Shown here piece after piece: positions 25,238 through 32,637 of a stretch of DNA of 47,523 bases. The stretch comes from Acidobacteriaceae bacterium. GTDB lineage: Bacteria; Acidobacteriota; Terriglobia; Terriglobales; Acidobacteriaceae. The translations under genes were made by a program, and so were the position numbers. Where the stretch lies: assembly GCA_003138515.1 (NCBI GenBank), contig PLGG01000035.1, forward strand, positions 125,768 through 173,290. Direction: 5' to 3'. The notes beneath the pieces were generated by a model. The model worked only from the letters and a program-made list of their open reading frames with translations, did not search any database and was not told the origin of the DNA. The number at the start of each line of letters is the position of its first letter. The first letter of the stretch is position 1.

Positions 25238-26692
25238 ATGATTCATCCCTCTTCAAACTCACCAACCCTCGAGCGCCGCATCGGCCTCCGCTCCGCCGTC
25301 CTCTTCAACATGCTCGAGATGATCGGCGTCGGCCCGTTCATCACTTTGCCGCTCGTGATCGCCGCCGCGGGTTATCACCTCTCCGTCTGGGCGTGGGTGC
25401 TCGGAGCCGTCATCGCCATCGCCGACGGTCTCGTCTGGGCCGAGCTCGGCGCAGCCTTCCCGCGCGCGGGCGGCAGCTATGCCTTCCTCCAGGAAATCTA
25501 CGGCCCCAAAGGCCCCGGCAACTGGCTCAGTTTTCTCTACGTCTGGCAGGTCGGCTTCACCGCGCCGCTCTCCATCGCTTCCGGCTGCATCGGTCTCTCC
25601 GGTTTCCTCGCCGTCTTCTGGCCCCACCTCGACTCGGCCCCCATCCCCGCTCTCCCCGCGCTCCACTACTCCAACTTCGCCGCCGCCGCCGCGTGTCTCC
25701 TCGTCACCGCGCTCCTCTATCGCAATCTCAGTTCCATCACGCGCCTCGCCTGGGTGCTCTTCGCCGGAGTCATCGCCGCCCTCACCGGCGTCATCGTCTC
25801 CGGATTCGTGCACGCCTCCGCCACGGGCGGCTGGCACATGCCTCAAGCCCCCGCGCTCTCCACCGCACTCTCACTTGGCGGCCTCGCTCAGGCCACGCTC
25901 CTCGCCACCTATTGCTACTGGGGCTACTACAACGTCACGTTCCTCGGCGCAGAGGTCCGCCGTCCCGAGCGCACCATCCCCCGCGCCATCCTGCTCTCCA
26001 TCCTCTTTGTCGCCGCTTTCTATGTCCTCATGAACCTCGCCGCTCTGCCCTCGCTGCGCGCGCCTGCAACACATCTCGTCCAATCCGCGAGCCAAGCGGC
26101 CCCTCAATCCGCCGCCCTCCGCGTGCAGCTCGTCGCAGACATCGCCAGCTCCGCTTTCGGCCGCTGGGCCGGCTACCTGATCGCCGCCCTCATCGTCTGG
26201 ACCGCCTTTGCCAGCGTCTTCTCTCTGCTCCTCGGCTACTCGCGCGTCCCTTACGCCGCTGCCCGCGACGGCAACTACTTCCGCTTCCTGGCCGCCGTCC
26301 ACCCGCGCCACGGCATTCCCCACCGCTCGCTCGTCGCTCTCGGCCTCGTCGGCGCACTCTTCTGCTTCTTCTCGCTCGCGCAGGTCATCACCATGCTCGT
26401 CATCACGCGCATCCTGCTCCAGTTCTCTCTGCAACAGGTGGGCGTAATCCTGCTTCGCATCCGCCGCCCCGATCTTCCGCGCCCCTTCCGCATTCCCCTA
26501 TATCCGCTCCCGCCCCTCGTCGCCATGGCCGGCTTCGCCTTCATGCTCTTCGATCCCCGCCGCGCCCAGGCAAAAGGAGGCAGTGGCCTCTTCGAACTTT
26601 ACGGAGCCATTGCCATCGCCATCAGCGGCACCGCCATCTATCTCCTCCGCGCCCACCACCTCCGCCAGTGGCCCTTCACGCACCCCGAATAG
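25238..26692 (+). CDS. APC-superfamily amino acid permease
   Basis: 484 residues from the ATG at 25238; the open frame upstream is only antisense to lacI. About 12 hydrophobic segments. Typical APC signatures are 'MIGVGPFITLPLVIAAAG' in helix 1, 'WAELGAAFPRAGGSYAFLQE' in helix 2-3 and 'SRVPYAAARDGNYFRFLAAV' after helix 8. It resembles the cationic/neutral amino acid or polyamine permease branch; the substrate cannot be set. It is divergent from lacI, with 109 bases between starts and operator 3 inside that gap, so it may belong to the same regulon. Confidence 0.85.
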   Translation: MIHPSSNSPTLERRIGLRSAVLFNMLEMIGVGPFITLPLVIAAAGYHLSVWAWVLGAVIAIADGLVWAELGAAFPRAGGSYAFLQEIYGPKGPGNWLSFLYVWQVGFTAPLSIASGCIGLSGFLAVFWPHLDSAPIPALPALHYSNFAAAAACLLVTALLYRNLSSITRLAWVLFAGVIAALTGVIVSGFVHASATGGWHMPQAPALSTALSLGGLAQATLLATYCYWGYYNVTFLGAEVRRPERTIPRAILLSILFVAAFYVLMNLAALPSLRAPATHLVQSASQAAPQSAALRVQLVADIASSAFGRWAGYLIAALIVWTAFASVFSLLLGYSRVPYAAARDGNYFRFLAAVHPRHGIPHRSLVALGLVGALFCFFSLAQVITMLVITRILLQFSLQQVGVILLRIRRPDLPRPFRIPLYPLPPLVAMAGFAFMLFDPRRAQAKGGSGLFELYGAIAIAISGTAIYLLRAHHLRQWPFTHPE

Positions 26693-26741
26693 CCGCACCA
26701 GCCCGCTCGAATCACAAACTAACCCCAGCTCGAGAAAATCT

Positions 26742-26776
26742 GGTCCCTGTTCCCTGATCCCTGTTCCCTGTTTTCC
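26742..26776. repeat. TTCCCTG heptamer array
   Basis: Units GTCCCTG, TTCCCTG, ATCCCTG, TTCCCTG, TTTTCCC between the permease gene and msrP. Same unit as the array inside trmD and at the window end. Confidence 0.75.
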
Positions 26777-26831
26777 CCTCCGTCGTGTCTAATAATTAAG
26801 ACGGGCCCCTTCCCCAACAGCGAGGTCACGC

Positions 26832-27815
26832 ATGCTCATCGGCAAACCGCCCGATATCCCCTCCTCCGAAATCACTTCACGCGGCGCCTACCTCGGCTAC
26901 CTTAGCCGCCGCCGCTTCCTCAAAGGCGCTGCCGCGGCAGGCGTCGCAGCCGTCGCTGCCGATCGCCTCAGTCAGCTCGTCTCGCCACGCACCACCGTCC
27001 GCGCCGGAACCAAGCTCCAAACCGTCCCCAGCCCCCTCACCACTACTGGCGAGCAGCTCACCCCCTACGCCGACATCACCCACTACAACAACTTCTACGA
27101 ATTTGGCGTCGACAAAGGCGATCCCGCCAAAAACGCCGGCGGCCTGCCCACGCGCCCCTGGACCGTCAAAGTCGACGGCAAAGTCGCCAAGCCCCTCAAC
27201 TTCTCCATCGAAGATCTCCTCAAGCTCCACCCCCTCGAAGACCGCGTCTACCGCCACCGCTGCGTCGAGGCGTGGAGCATGGTCATACCCTGGGTCGGCT
27301 ACTCGCTCTCCGAATTCATCCAGCAGTGCAATCCGCTGCCTAGCGCAAAATACGTCCAGTTCATCTCCTACTACAGCTCGCGCGTCGAGCAGTGGGCCGG
27401 CCAGGATCCTGGCATTTACTGGCCGTACTCTGAAGGCCTTCGCATGGACGAGGCCATGCACCCGCTCACTCTGCTCACCTTCGGCCTCTATGGTGAAACG
27501 CTTCCCAATCAGGACGGCGCGCCCGTCCGCATCGTCGTTCCATGGAAGTACGGCTTTAAGTCCGCCAAGTCCATCGTCACCGTGCGCTTTTCTGACAAGC
27601 AGCCACCCACAACCTGGAACGACCAGGCCTCCTACGAATACGGCTTCTACTCCAACGTGAACCCCGATGTGGACCGCGTTCCCTGGAGCCAGAAAACCGA
27701 GCGCCGCATCGGCCTGCCTTTCTACCAGCAAAACCGCACCACCCTCATCTTCAACGGCTACAAAGATCAAGTGGGGTCGCTGTACGCAGGCATGGACCTG
27801 CGCAAGGATTACTGA
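26832..27815 (+). CDS. msrP: Periplasmic methionine sulfoxide reductase, molybdopterin subunit
   Basis: Reduces methionine sulfoxide in envelope proteins. 327 residues. The N-terminus has a Tat signal, 'SRRRFLKGAAAAGVAAVAA' at residues 25-43, as expected for a molybdoenzyme folded before export. The Mo-ligating cysteine is Cys144 in 'YRHRCVEAWSMVIPWVGY'. Other MsrP hallmarks are 'NNFYEFG', 'RPWTVKVDG' and 'PWKYGFKSAKSIVTVRF'. The membrane haem partner msrQ follows on the same strand but 357 bases away, across a repeat block, rather than directly adjacent as usual. Confidence 0.95.
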   Translation: MLIGKPPDIPSSEITSRGAYLGYLSRRRFLKGAAAAGVAAVAADRLSQLVSPRTTVRAGTKLQTVPSPLTTTGEQLTPYADITHYNNFYEFGVDKGDPAKNAGGLPTRPWTVKVDGKVAKPLNFSIEDLLKLHPLEDRVYRHRCVEAWSMVIPWVGYSLSEFIQQCNPLPSAKYVQFISYYSSRVEQWAGQDPGIYWPYSEGLRMDEAMHPLTLLTFGLYGETLPNQDGAPVRIVVPWKYGFKSAKSIVTVRFSDKQPPTTWNDQASYEYGFYSNVNPDVDRVPWSQKTERRIGLPFYQQNRTTLIFNGYKDQVGSLYAGMDLRKDY

Positions 27816-27857
27816 TGCGAGGCCCGTTGGCCCCGCTAACACGCACTCCGCGAACAT

Positions 27858-27940
27858 GCTGGGTGCCCCCGGATCGGGGTCCCCACGGACAGGTCCGCGT
27901 CCGTGGGGTGGCGATCCCTCGCATTCGGGGACCGGGGACC
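27858..27940. repeat. Palindromic element, family 2, copy B
   Basis: GGGTGCCCC, then a perfect 10-bp stem CCCCACGGAC/GTCCGTGGGG, then GATCCCTCGCATTCGGGGAC. Compared with copy A at 23942 the inner stem sequence is different, but pairing is kept. Confidence 0.8.
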
Positions 27941-28029
27941 GCACGAACTTTGCTGGGTGCCCCATCTGGGAGCCCTCTGGGCACCGCGCTTTTGTTTTTT
28001 TAGGGCAAGGGTGGGATACCACAAACTCC

Positions 28030-28165
28030 AATAGACCGCCAACTCGCTAACCCGCCAACTCGCTAACACGTCCGCGTAGCGGACGGCCAACTTGCCAATT
28101 TGCTAACTCGCCAACTCGCCAACACGCCCGCGTAGCGGACGGCTAACCCGCTAACTTGCTGACTC
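28030..28165. repeat. CGCCAACT octamer array with two hairpins
   Basis: Degenerate 8-base units (CGCCAACT, CGCTAACA, TGCCAACT and so on). A longer direct repeat appears twice: units ending in AACACG, then GTCCGC-GTA-GCGGAC (28070-28084) and GCCCGC-GTA-GCGGAC (28126-28140), then GGCCAAC or GGCTAAC. It runs to just before the msrQ start. Confidence 0.8.
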
Positions 28166-28172
28166 GCTCCCT

Positions 28173-28787
28173 ATGAACCGTCCCACTCTCATCGTCCTCA
28201 AAACTCTCGTCTGGCTTTCCTGCCTCGCGTCCCTCTGCTGGCTTGTCTGGGGAGCCTTCACCAACAACCTTGGCCCCAACGCCACCGGCGCCATCGCCTA
28301 CGCCACGGGCCGCACCACTTTGCGCCTGCTCGCCATCACGCTGGCCATCTCGCCGCTGCGCCGCATGCTCCCGCGCCTTTCCTGGCTCATCAAATTCCGC
28401 CGCCTGCTCGGTCTCTTCGCTTTCTTCTACGCCACTCTGCACATGCTTACCTGGGTCGCTCTTTACAACAACTTCGACCTCCAAGCGATGCTGGCTGACG
28501 TCGCCCGCCGCCGTTACATCACCGCGGGAATGGCCGCCTGGTTGTCGCTGCTTCCACTGGCGCTCACCTCCACCGCATGGTCCATCCGCAAGCTCGGTGG
28601 CAAAAACTGGAACCGCCTGCACATGCTCATCTATCTCGCCGCAGTTTGTGGAGTGGCTCACTACTGGTGGCAGATGAAGCCCGGCGTCCTCACGCCGCTC
28701 GTAATGACCGTTGTCATCGCCGCGCTTCTTCTCGTCCGCCCCATCCTCGCCTGGCTCCAGCGCCGCAAAGCCCGCGCCGCGAGCTAG
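28173..28787 (+). CDS. msrQ: Haem-binding membrane subunit of methionine sulfoxide reductase
   Basis: Passes electrons from the quinone pool or flavin reductase to MsrP. 204 residues with six hydrophobic segments of the ferric-reductase-like fold. Typical motifs are 'NATGAIAYATGRTTLRLLAI' near helix 2, 'LGLFAFFYATLHMLTWVALY' with one haem His, and 'WNRLHMLIYLAAVCGVAHYW' with two more His. The start ATG at 28173 has no clear ribosome binding site because the repeat array reaches into that position, so translation may be inefficient. Convergent with rnhB. Confidence 0.93.
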   Translation: MNRPTLIVLKTLVWLSCLASLCWLVWGAFTNNLGPNATGAIAYATGRTTLRLLAITLAISPLRRMLPRLSWLIKFRRLLGLFAFFYATLHMLTWVALYNNFDLQAMLADVARRRYITAGMAAWLSLLPLALTSTAWSIRKLGGKNWNRLHMLIYLAAVCGVAHYWWQMKPGVLTPLVMTVVIAALLLVRPILAWLQRRKARAAS

Positions 28788-28823
28788 CTCACTAACCCCG
28801 CTAACTCCGCTAGCTCCGCTGCT

Positions 28824-29504
28824 TCACTCAAACAGCATCCGCTGCGCCACCGGCGCGTAGCTCTTCCTGTGCAGCGGTGTCGGCCCCAGCCGCCTTAGCG
28901 CCTCCAAATGTTCCGGCGAGCAGTAGCCCTTGTGCCGCGCCAGCCCGTACCCCGGATACACCGCATCCAGCTCCACCAGCAGCCGGTCGCGATGCACCTT
29001 CGCCAGCACGCTCGCCGCCGCAATTGAAGCGCTCAGCCCGTCGCCGCCCACCACCGCCTGCTGCGCGCACGTCCACTCGATCGTGTCGCACCCGTCAATC
29101 AGCAGATAGTCCGGCAGCAGATAATTCGGTGCGGCCGCCAACTGCTCCACCGCCATCCGCATCGCTAGCAGCGACGCCCTCCTTATATTGATGCGGTCAA
29201 TCGTCTCCACATCCACCGCCGCAATCGCCCACGCCACCGCCTCAACGCGAATCATCGCGTCGAATTCGTTTCTCTGCTTTTCCGTGAGTTGTTTTGAATC
29301 TGTCAATCCCGGCAATCGGCAGCGTTCACTGAAAATCACTGCCGCCGCCACCACTGGCCCGAACATCGGCCCGCGCCCCACCTCGTCCAGGCCGGCAATG
29401 CGCTGCGCACCGCCGCGCCGCGCCGCGTTCTCCAGCGCAAATCCGCACACCGGAGCCCTCGCAGCTCCCGAAGATCCTTTCCGAACCATCCGAGCCGTGA
29501 TCAT
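28824..29504 (-). CDS. rnhB: Ribonuclease HII
   Basis: Removes ribonucleotides and RNA primers from DNA. 226 residues. The catalytic acidic pair is in 'AGLDEVGRGPMFGPVVAAAV' (Asp40, Glu41), the third Asp in 'LLIDGCD', and the fourth in 'SVLAKVHRDRLLVEL'. The C-terminal block 'YGLARHKGYCSPEHLEAL' is also typical. About 30 residues precede the core. A second ATG at 29489 could be the start. In many bacteria rnhB follows rplS and trmD; here the order is kept but other genes intervene. Confidence 0.94.
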   Translation of the reverse strand: MITARMVRKGSSGAARAPVCGFALENAARRGGAQRIAGLDEVGRGPMFGPVVAAAVIFSERCRLPGLTDSKQLTEKQRNEFDAMIRVEAVAWAIAAVDVETIDRINIRRASLLAMRMAVEQLAAAPNYLLPDYLLIDGCDTIEWTCAQQAVVGGDGLSASIAAASVLAKVHRDRLLVELDAVYPGYGLARHKGYCSPEHLEALRRLGPTPLHRKSYAPVAQRMLFE

Positions 29505-29562
29505 GCACCCAGTATAAGAATTCTCGACGAATCATCGGGTGGAAAAGCCAGACCTCAATCGC

Positions 29563-29886
29563 TCATTCGCGTTCGAATCCGTAGTCGCGCTCCACGCGGC
29601 ACACCCGCACCTTGAATTCCTCATACCATGTGTCGCGTCCACGCTCCTGCGCCACCACGTGCCGCGAATTCTGCTTCCACGCCGCAATCGACTCCAGGCT
29701 CTCCCAGTACGACACCGTAATTCCCAGCTCATCCCGCGCCGATTCAATCCCCAGGAATCCCGGCTGCGTCGCGGCCAGCTCCTCCATCGCCTCGGCCATC
29801 TTTCCGTAGCCGTTCTCTCCGTCCGTCCGCAGGGAAGTGAAGATTACCGCGTAATAGGGTGTTGCCGGTGTTTTTGCAATCGCCAT
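29563..29886 (-). CDS. Antibiotic-biosynthesis-monooxygenase-like (ABM) protein
   Basis: 107 residues from the ATG at 29886 (MAIAKTPATPYYAVIFTSLR); the upstream open frame lacks homology. Ferredoxin-like ABM dimers of this subtype carry 'MAEAMEELAATQPGFLGIES' followed by 'GITVSYWESLESIAAWKQNS' and 'HVVAQERGRDTWYEEFKVRV', all visible here. Family members include small heme- or quinone-handling oxygenases and many proteins of unknown function. It is divergent from the DUF4242 gene with 88 bases between. Confidence 0.82.
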   Translation of the reverse strand: MAIAKTPATPYYAVIFTSLRTDGENGYGKMAEAMEELAATQPGFLGIESARDELGITVSYWESLESIAAWKQNSRHVVAQERGRDTWYEEFKVRVCRVERDYGFERE

Positions 29887-29974
29887 GCCAAGAGTATAGA
29901 AACAAAACTGCCATAGGAACAAAACCGCCCCGACGGATGATAGCCTGTCAACTAACACAGGAGGTCGTAATTCA

Positions 29975-30247
29975 ATGCCGAAGTTTGTCATCGAGCGGGA
30001 AATTCCCGGCGCCGGAAAATTGACCCCGGAGCAACTGCACGCTATTGCCCAGAAATCCTGCGGAGTAGTGCAATCCATTGGGCCTCGTATCCAGTGGGTC
30101 CAGAGCTATGTCACCGACGACAAAATCTACTGCATCTACATCGCCACGGATGAGGCCACGATTCGCGAGCACGCTCAGCAGGGAGGATTCCCCGCAAACT
30201 CCATTGCCCAGGTCCGCTCAATATTCGATCCCACAACCAGCGAGTAA
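29975..30247 (+). CDS. DUF4242 / SCO4226-type small protein
   Basis: 90 residues. 'PKFVIEREIPGAGKLTPEQL' at the start and 'YVTDDKIYCIYIATDEATIR' followed by 'EHAQQGGFPANSIAQVRSIFDP' are the DUF4242 pattern: a ferredoxin-like small protein whose Streptomyces member SCO4226 binds nickel. An AGGAGG lies 10 bases before the ATG. Its role here is unknown; the divergent ABM protein has a similar fold and may be functionally linked. Confidence 0.85.
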   Translation: MPKFVIEREIPGAGKLTPEQLHAIAQKSCGVVQSIGPRIQWVQSYVTDDKIYCIYIATDEATIREHAQQGGFPANSIAQVRSIFDPTTSE

Positions 30248-30352
30248 TGACGCGGAAGTCTCCCGCACCGCGCCGGCTTCAAATCACAATCGACCCCGCC
30301 GGCCACGGCCCTCGGCCCACGACTCACGATCCACGGATAATTCCGCGCAGCA

Positions 30353-30379
30353 AAAACCCCGGTCGAGGCCGGGGTTCTT
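30353..30379 (-). terminator. Rho-independent terminator of rplS
   Basis: Stem AACCCCGG/CCGGGGTT with a 6-base loop at 30355-30376, followed on the minus strand by a run of five T. It is about 80 bases after the rplS stop. On the plus strand it could also end the DUF4242 transcript, though the T-run there is weaker. Confidence 0.8.
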
Positions 30380-30459
30380 GCTTGCGTTTCAAATTGTCTT
30401 TCATTTCCCGCGATTCGCGGCGACTAACCACAAACCACTAATCACTAACCACTGAGTCT

Positions 30460-30831
30460 TTACACCCGCACTTTGCCTGTCGCGCGGTCCACTTCCTTCA
30501 GCCGCGCCGCCTTGCCGCGCAGTCCGCGCAGATAAAACAGCTTCGCCCGCCGCACCTTGTAGCTGCGCACCACCTCCACCTTGTCCACCACTTTCGAGTT
30601 GAAGGGGAAGATGCGCTCCACTCCCTGCCCAAAGCTCATCTTGCGCACGGTAAACGTCGCCTGCGGTCCGCGGTTCACGGCAATCACCAGGCCCTCGAAG
30701 GCCTGCAGCCGCTCTTTATCGCCTTCCTTGATCTTTACTTGAACGCGAATCTGGTCGCCGGGCACAAACGCCGGCAAATCGGTGCGCTTCAGCTTGTCGG
30801 CCAGGCGCTGCATTACGGGATGGATTGACAT
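30460..30831 (-). CDS. rplS: 50S ribosomal protein bL19
   Basis: 123 residues. Classic bL19 sequence: '[20 protein letters not shown]', '[15 protein letters not shown]', '[20 protein letters not shown]' and '[20 protein letters not shown]'. It sits at the 30S-50S interface. trmD normally lies directly upstream; here about 1.8 kb with two opposite-strand genes separates them, so rplS needs its own promoter within 30832-30967, shared with the divergent DinB-like gene. A good terminator follows. Confidence 0.97.
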   Translation of the reverse strand: MSIHPVMQRLADKLKRTDLPAFVPGDQIRVQVKIKEGDKERLQAFEGLVIAVNRGPQATFTVRKMSFGQGVERIFPFNSKVVDKVEVVRSYKVRRAKLFYLRGLRGKAARLKEVDRATGKVRV

Positions 30832-30967
30832 GTTAGTTTCCTGCGATTGAAGTCAGCGATTGAAGTCAGAACATTTAGTTTATCAAAGATCGCCGCGATC
30901 CGCCTCACGCGCCGCCCTCTCATTTTTGCAGATGTTTCAGCCCCCGCCCATGCGCTATATTTCCCCC

Positions 30968-31435
30968 ATGGATCAAAAACGAGATCTCCTCCGCCACACC
31001 CTTGCCACGCTGGCTTATCGCACCGTTCGCGCCTTGGAAAACGCCCCCGACTCCTTCGCCAGCTTCGACAGCGCCGGCCGCCGTCCCTTGCAAATCCTGG
31101 CCCACATGGGCGACCTGTTTCATTGGGCGCTCTCCATGGCTCAGGGAAACCCCGCCTGGCATAGCTCCCAACCCCTCGCCTGGCCGCAGGAGCAGCAGCG
31201 TTTCTTCGCCGCTCTCTCCGCATTCGACGCCTATCTCGCCTCATCGAACCCAGTTCACGCGCATATCGACCGGCTCATGCAGGGGCCCGTCGCAGACGCG
31301 CTCACCCACGTCGGCCAGCTCGCCATGCTCCGCCGCCTCGCTGGCTCGCCCACCCGCGGAGAAAATTTCTACGTCGCCGCCATCGCCATCGGCCAAATCA
31401 ACTCCGTCCAGCCCGAACCCGTAAAGCCCTTCTAG
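30968..31435 (+). CDS. DinB-like four-helix protein
   Basis: 155 residues from the ATG at 30968 (MDQKRDLLRHTLATLAYRTV); the open frame upstream overlaps the rplS promoter region and has no homology. The spacing of 'LQILAHMGDLFHWALSMAQG' and 'ALTHVGQLAMLRRLAGSPTR' suits the metal-binding four-helix bundle of the DinB/YfiT superfamily, with histidines at about 46, 51 and 118. Members include thiol transferases and many unknowns. The catalytic function cannot be told. Confidence 0.65.
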   Translation: MDQKRDLLRHTLATLAYRTVRALENAPDSFASFDSAGRRPLQILAHMGDLFHWALSMAQGNPAWHSSQPLAWPQEQQRFFAALSAFDAYLASSNPVHAHIDRLMQGPVADALTHVGQLAMLRRLAGSPTRGENFYVAAIAIGQINSVQPEPVKPF

Positions 31436-31500
31436 CTTTCGCCGCTGTAGCTCTGATCCCCCCTTGCGGCTCCAGTCTGCCCCGTAGCGCCTCCGTCCCT

Positions 31501-31549
31501 TGTAGCGCCGGTCTCCAGACCGGCTGTCGTGCGGGTCTCCAGACCCGCA
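31501..31549. repeat. Two-hairpin palindromic element, family 1, copy 2
   Basis: GCCGGTC-TCCA-GACCGGC, then TGTC, then TGCGGGTC-TCCA-GACCCGCA. Both arms differ from copy 1 but stay fully paired. Confidence 0.85.
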
Positions 31550-31580
31550 TTTTTTCCTCGGCCTCCTGATGTCCCGCGTG

Positions 31581-31625
31581 GCGCCGGCGTCTCGCCGGCT
31601 GTCGTGCGGGCGTCCTCGCCCGCAC
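31581..31625. repeat. Two-hairpin palindromic element, family 1, copy 3
   Basis: GCCGGCG-TCT-CGCCGGC, then TGTC, then GTGCGGGCG-TCCT-CGCCCGCAC, perfectly paired. Confidence 0.85.
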
Positions 31626-31681
31626 TCGTCAATGCTCGCCCGCACACGCGCCGCCCAAGCCCAGCAAGCTCGCACCCTGTC

Positions 31682-31725
31682 GCGCCGGCGTCTCGCCGGC
31701 GGTCGTGCGGGCGTCCTGACCCATA
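31682..31725. repeat. Two-hairpin palindromic element, family 1, copy 4 (decayed)
   Basis: The first hairpin GCCGGCG-TCT-CGCCGGC is intact. In the second the 3' arm is degenerate (GTGCGGGCG-TCCT-GACCCATAC). Confidence 0.7.
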
Positions 31726-31848
31726 CCCCTGCTCGGTCATCGCCACCTCAGCTCTGTGGAAAACTTCGCAATTTTCTGCATAATTTGTAACAATCAGGCG
31801 GTTCTAATCAACTTAAGTGTCGGTAAATTTAATATTTGTCGATTTTTC

Positions 31849-31878
31849 TTGACAATCGTTAGCATCTCGGACAAAAAT
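31849..31878 (+). promoter_or_regulatory. Promoter of the secreted TonB-like protein gene
   Basis: Perfect TTGACA at 31849-31854 and AAAAAT at 31873-31878, 18 bases apart, preceded by about 40 AT-rich bases that could act as an UP element. This is unusual in such a GC-rich genome. The start codon lies 36 bases further on. Confidence 0.5.
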
Positions 31879-31913
31879 GATGACGGTGACTATCGTCGCC
31901 ATGGAGGTACTTT

Positions 31914-32303
31914 ATGCGCCGTATACTTGCGACCAGCATCATGCTCTCCTCGCTGACTCTCCCCGCAGCGGCTTTTGCCAGCACGCCCGTTGACGACGCC
32001 ACTGCCCCAACCCCCATTCGCGTAAGCACCGGTGTCACTGAGCCGGTCCTCGTCGATTCCGCGAGCCTTGAAATTCCCGTAGGCTACTCGGTCTCTGACA
32101 TCCCCGAAAATGCGCAGGTCGGCCTCTCCCTCACCATCAGCGCAAAGGGCCAGCCTGAAAACATCCAGGTCACCAAGTCCTTCAGCAAGTTCTGGGACGC
32201 TCGCGTCATCGCAACGGTCCGCGAGTTCCACTTCAAGCCCGCCACCGTCGACAACCAACCCACGCCCGTCGACATGAACCTGGTCGTCAACATCGCCAAA
32301 TAA
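31914..32303 (+). CDS. Secreted protein with TonB C-terminal-like domain
   Basis: 129 residues. A signal peptide (about residues 1-22, ending AAAFA) is followed by a short Pro/Thr linker and a domain with 'GLSLTISAKGQPENIQVTKS', 'SKFWDARVIATVREFHFKPA' and a final 'PVDMNLVVNIAK'. This is the beta-beta-alpha-beta pattern of the TonB C-terminal domain. It has no N-terminal membrane anchor with a Ser-His motif and no long proline-rich spacer, so it cannot work as a standard energy transducer; stand-alone secreted versions exist with unknown roles. A GGAGG site lies before the ATG, and a strong promoter lies upstream. Confidence 0.75.
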   Translation: MRRILATSIMLSSLTLPAAAFASTPVDDATAPTPIRVSTGVTEPVLVDSASLEIPVGYSVSDIPENAQVGLSLTISAKGQPENIQVTKSFSKFWDARVIATVREFHFKPATVDNQPTPVDMNLVVNIAK

Positions 32304-32412
32304 ACCCGCCACCACCCGTCGGGATGCTGTGCCTGAAAATTCCTGGGTCCGAGCCAACAAAGCTCGTCAACAGGAAAGCTACACCCTCAGCTCAGCATCC
32401 CTTCGGAACGAG

Positions 32413-32490
32413 TGTCCAGTCTCTGAAGTTCGCATCGTACTTGCGCCGTCATGTCCTGTCTCTGAAGCTCGCATCGTAATTGCCCTGTCA
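32413..32490. repeat. Tandem duplication, 39-base unit, two copies
   Basis: Units 32413-32451 and 32452-32490 match at about 34 of 39 positions, both containing GTCTCTGAAG and TCGCATCGTA. The period is a multiple of three, but no gene is supported. Confidence 0.8.
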
Positions 32491-32540
32491 TCTTGAGCGG
32501 AGTTTGGCGGCTTTTTGGCCAAACGGAGTCGAAAGACCTG
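32488..32540. repeat. TCATCTTGAGCGGAG ... CGGAGTCGAAAGACC element
   Basis: A conserved-looking frame around the hairpin GTTTGGC/GCCAAAC (10-base loop). Similar 'TCATYTTGAGCG...GTCGAAAGA' elements are known as dispersed intergenic repeats in several bacterial groups. Only one copy is in this window. Confidence 0.5.
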
Positions 32541-32637
32541 TGGTTGCTTTTCTTTTGTGGCTTTACCACGAACTTCTGAAACACCACACAAGGGCGTGTC
32601 GACATAAGCAGGTGGGCAACATCTAAGAGTGCGACCC

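Larger units (their letters stand above)
27816..28172. other. Repeat-filled gap between msrP and msrQ
   Basis: No gene is seen. It holds palindromic family 2 copy B, a partial GGGTGCCCC/GGGCACC hairpin (about 27951-27983), and an octamer array of CGCCAACT/CGCTAACT units containing two TCCGC-GTA-GCGGA-type hairpins. Confidence 0.8.
31436..31848. other. Repeat cluster downstream of the DinB-like gene
   Basis: No gene is seen. Three copies of palindromic family 1 lie within 230 bases (31501-31549, 31581-31625, 31682-31725), followed by an AT-rich stretch (31760-31848) that leads into the promoter of the secreted protein. Confidence 0.8.
32304..32637. other. Gap between the TonB-like gene and trmD, with repeats
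   Basis: No convincing gene. It contains a 39-base tandem duplication and a TCATCTTGAGCGGAG-type element with an internal hairpin. The remaining sequence shows nothing recognisable. Confidence 0.7.
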
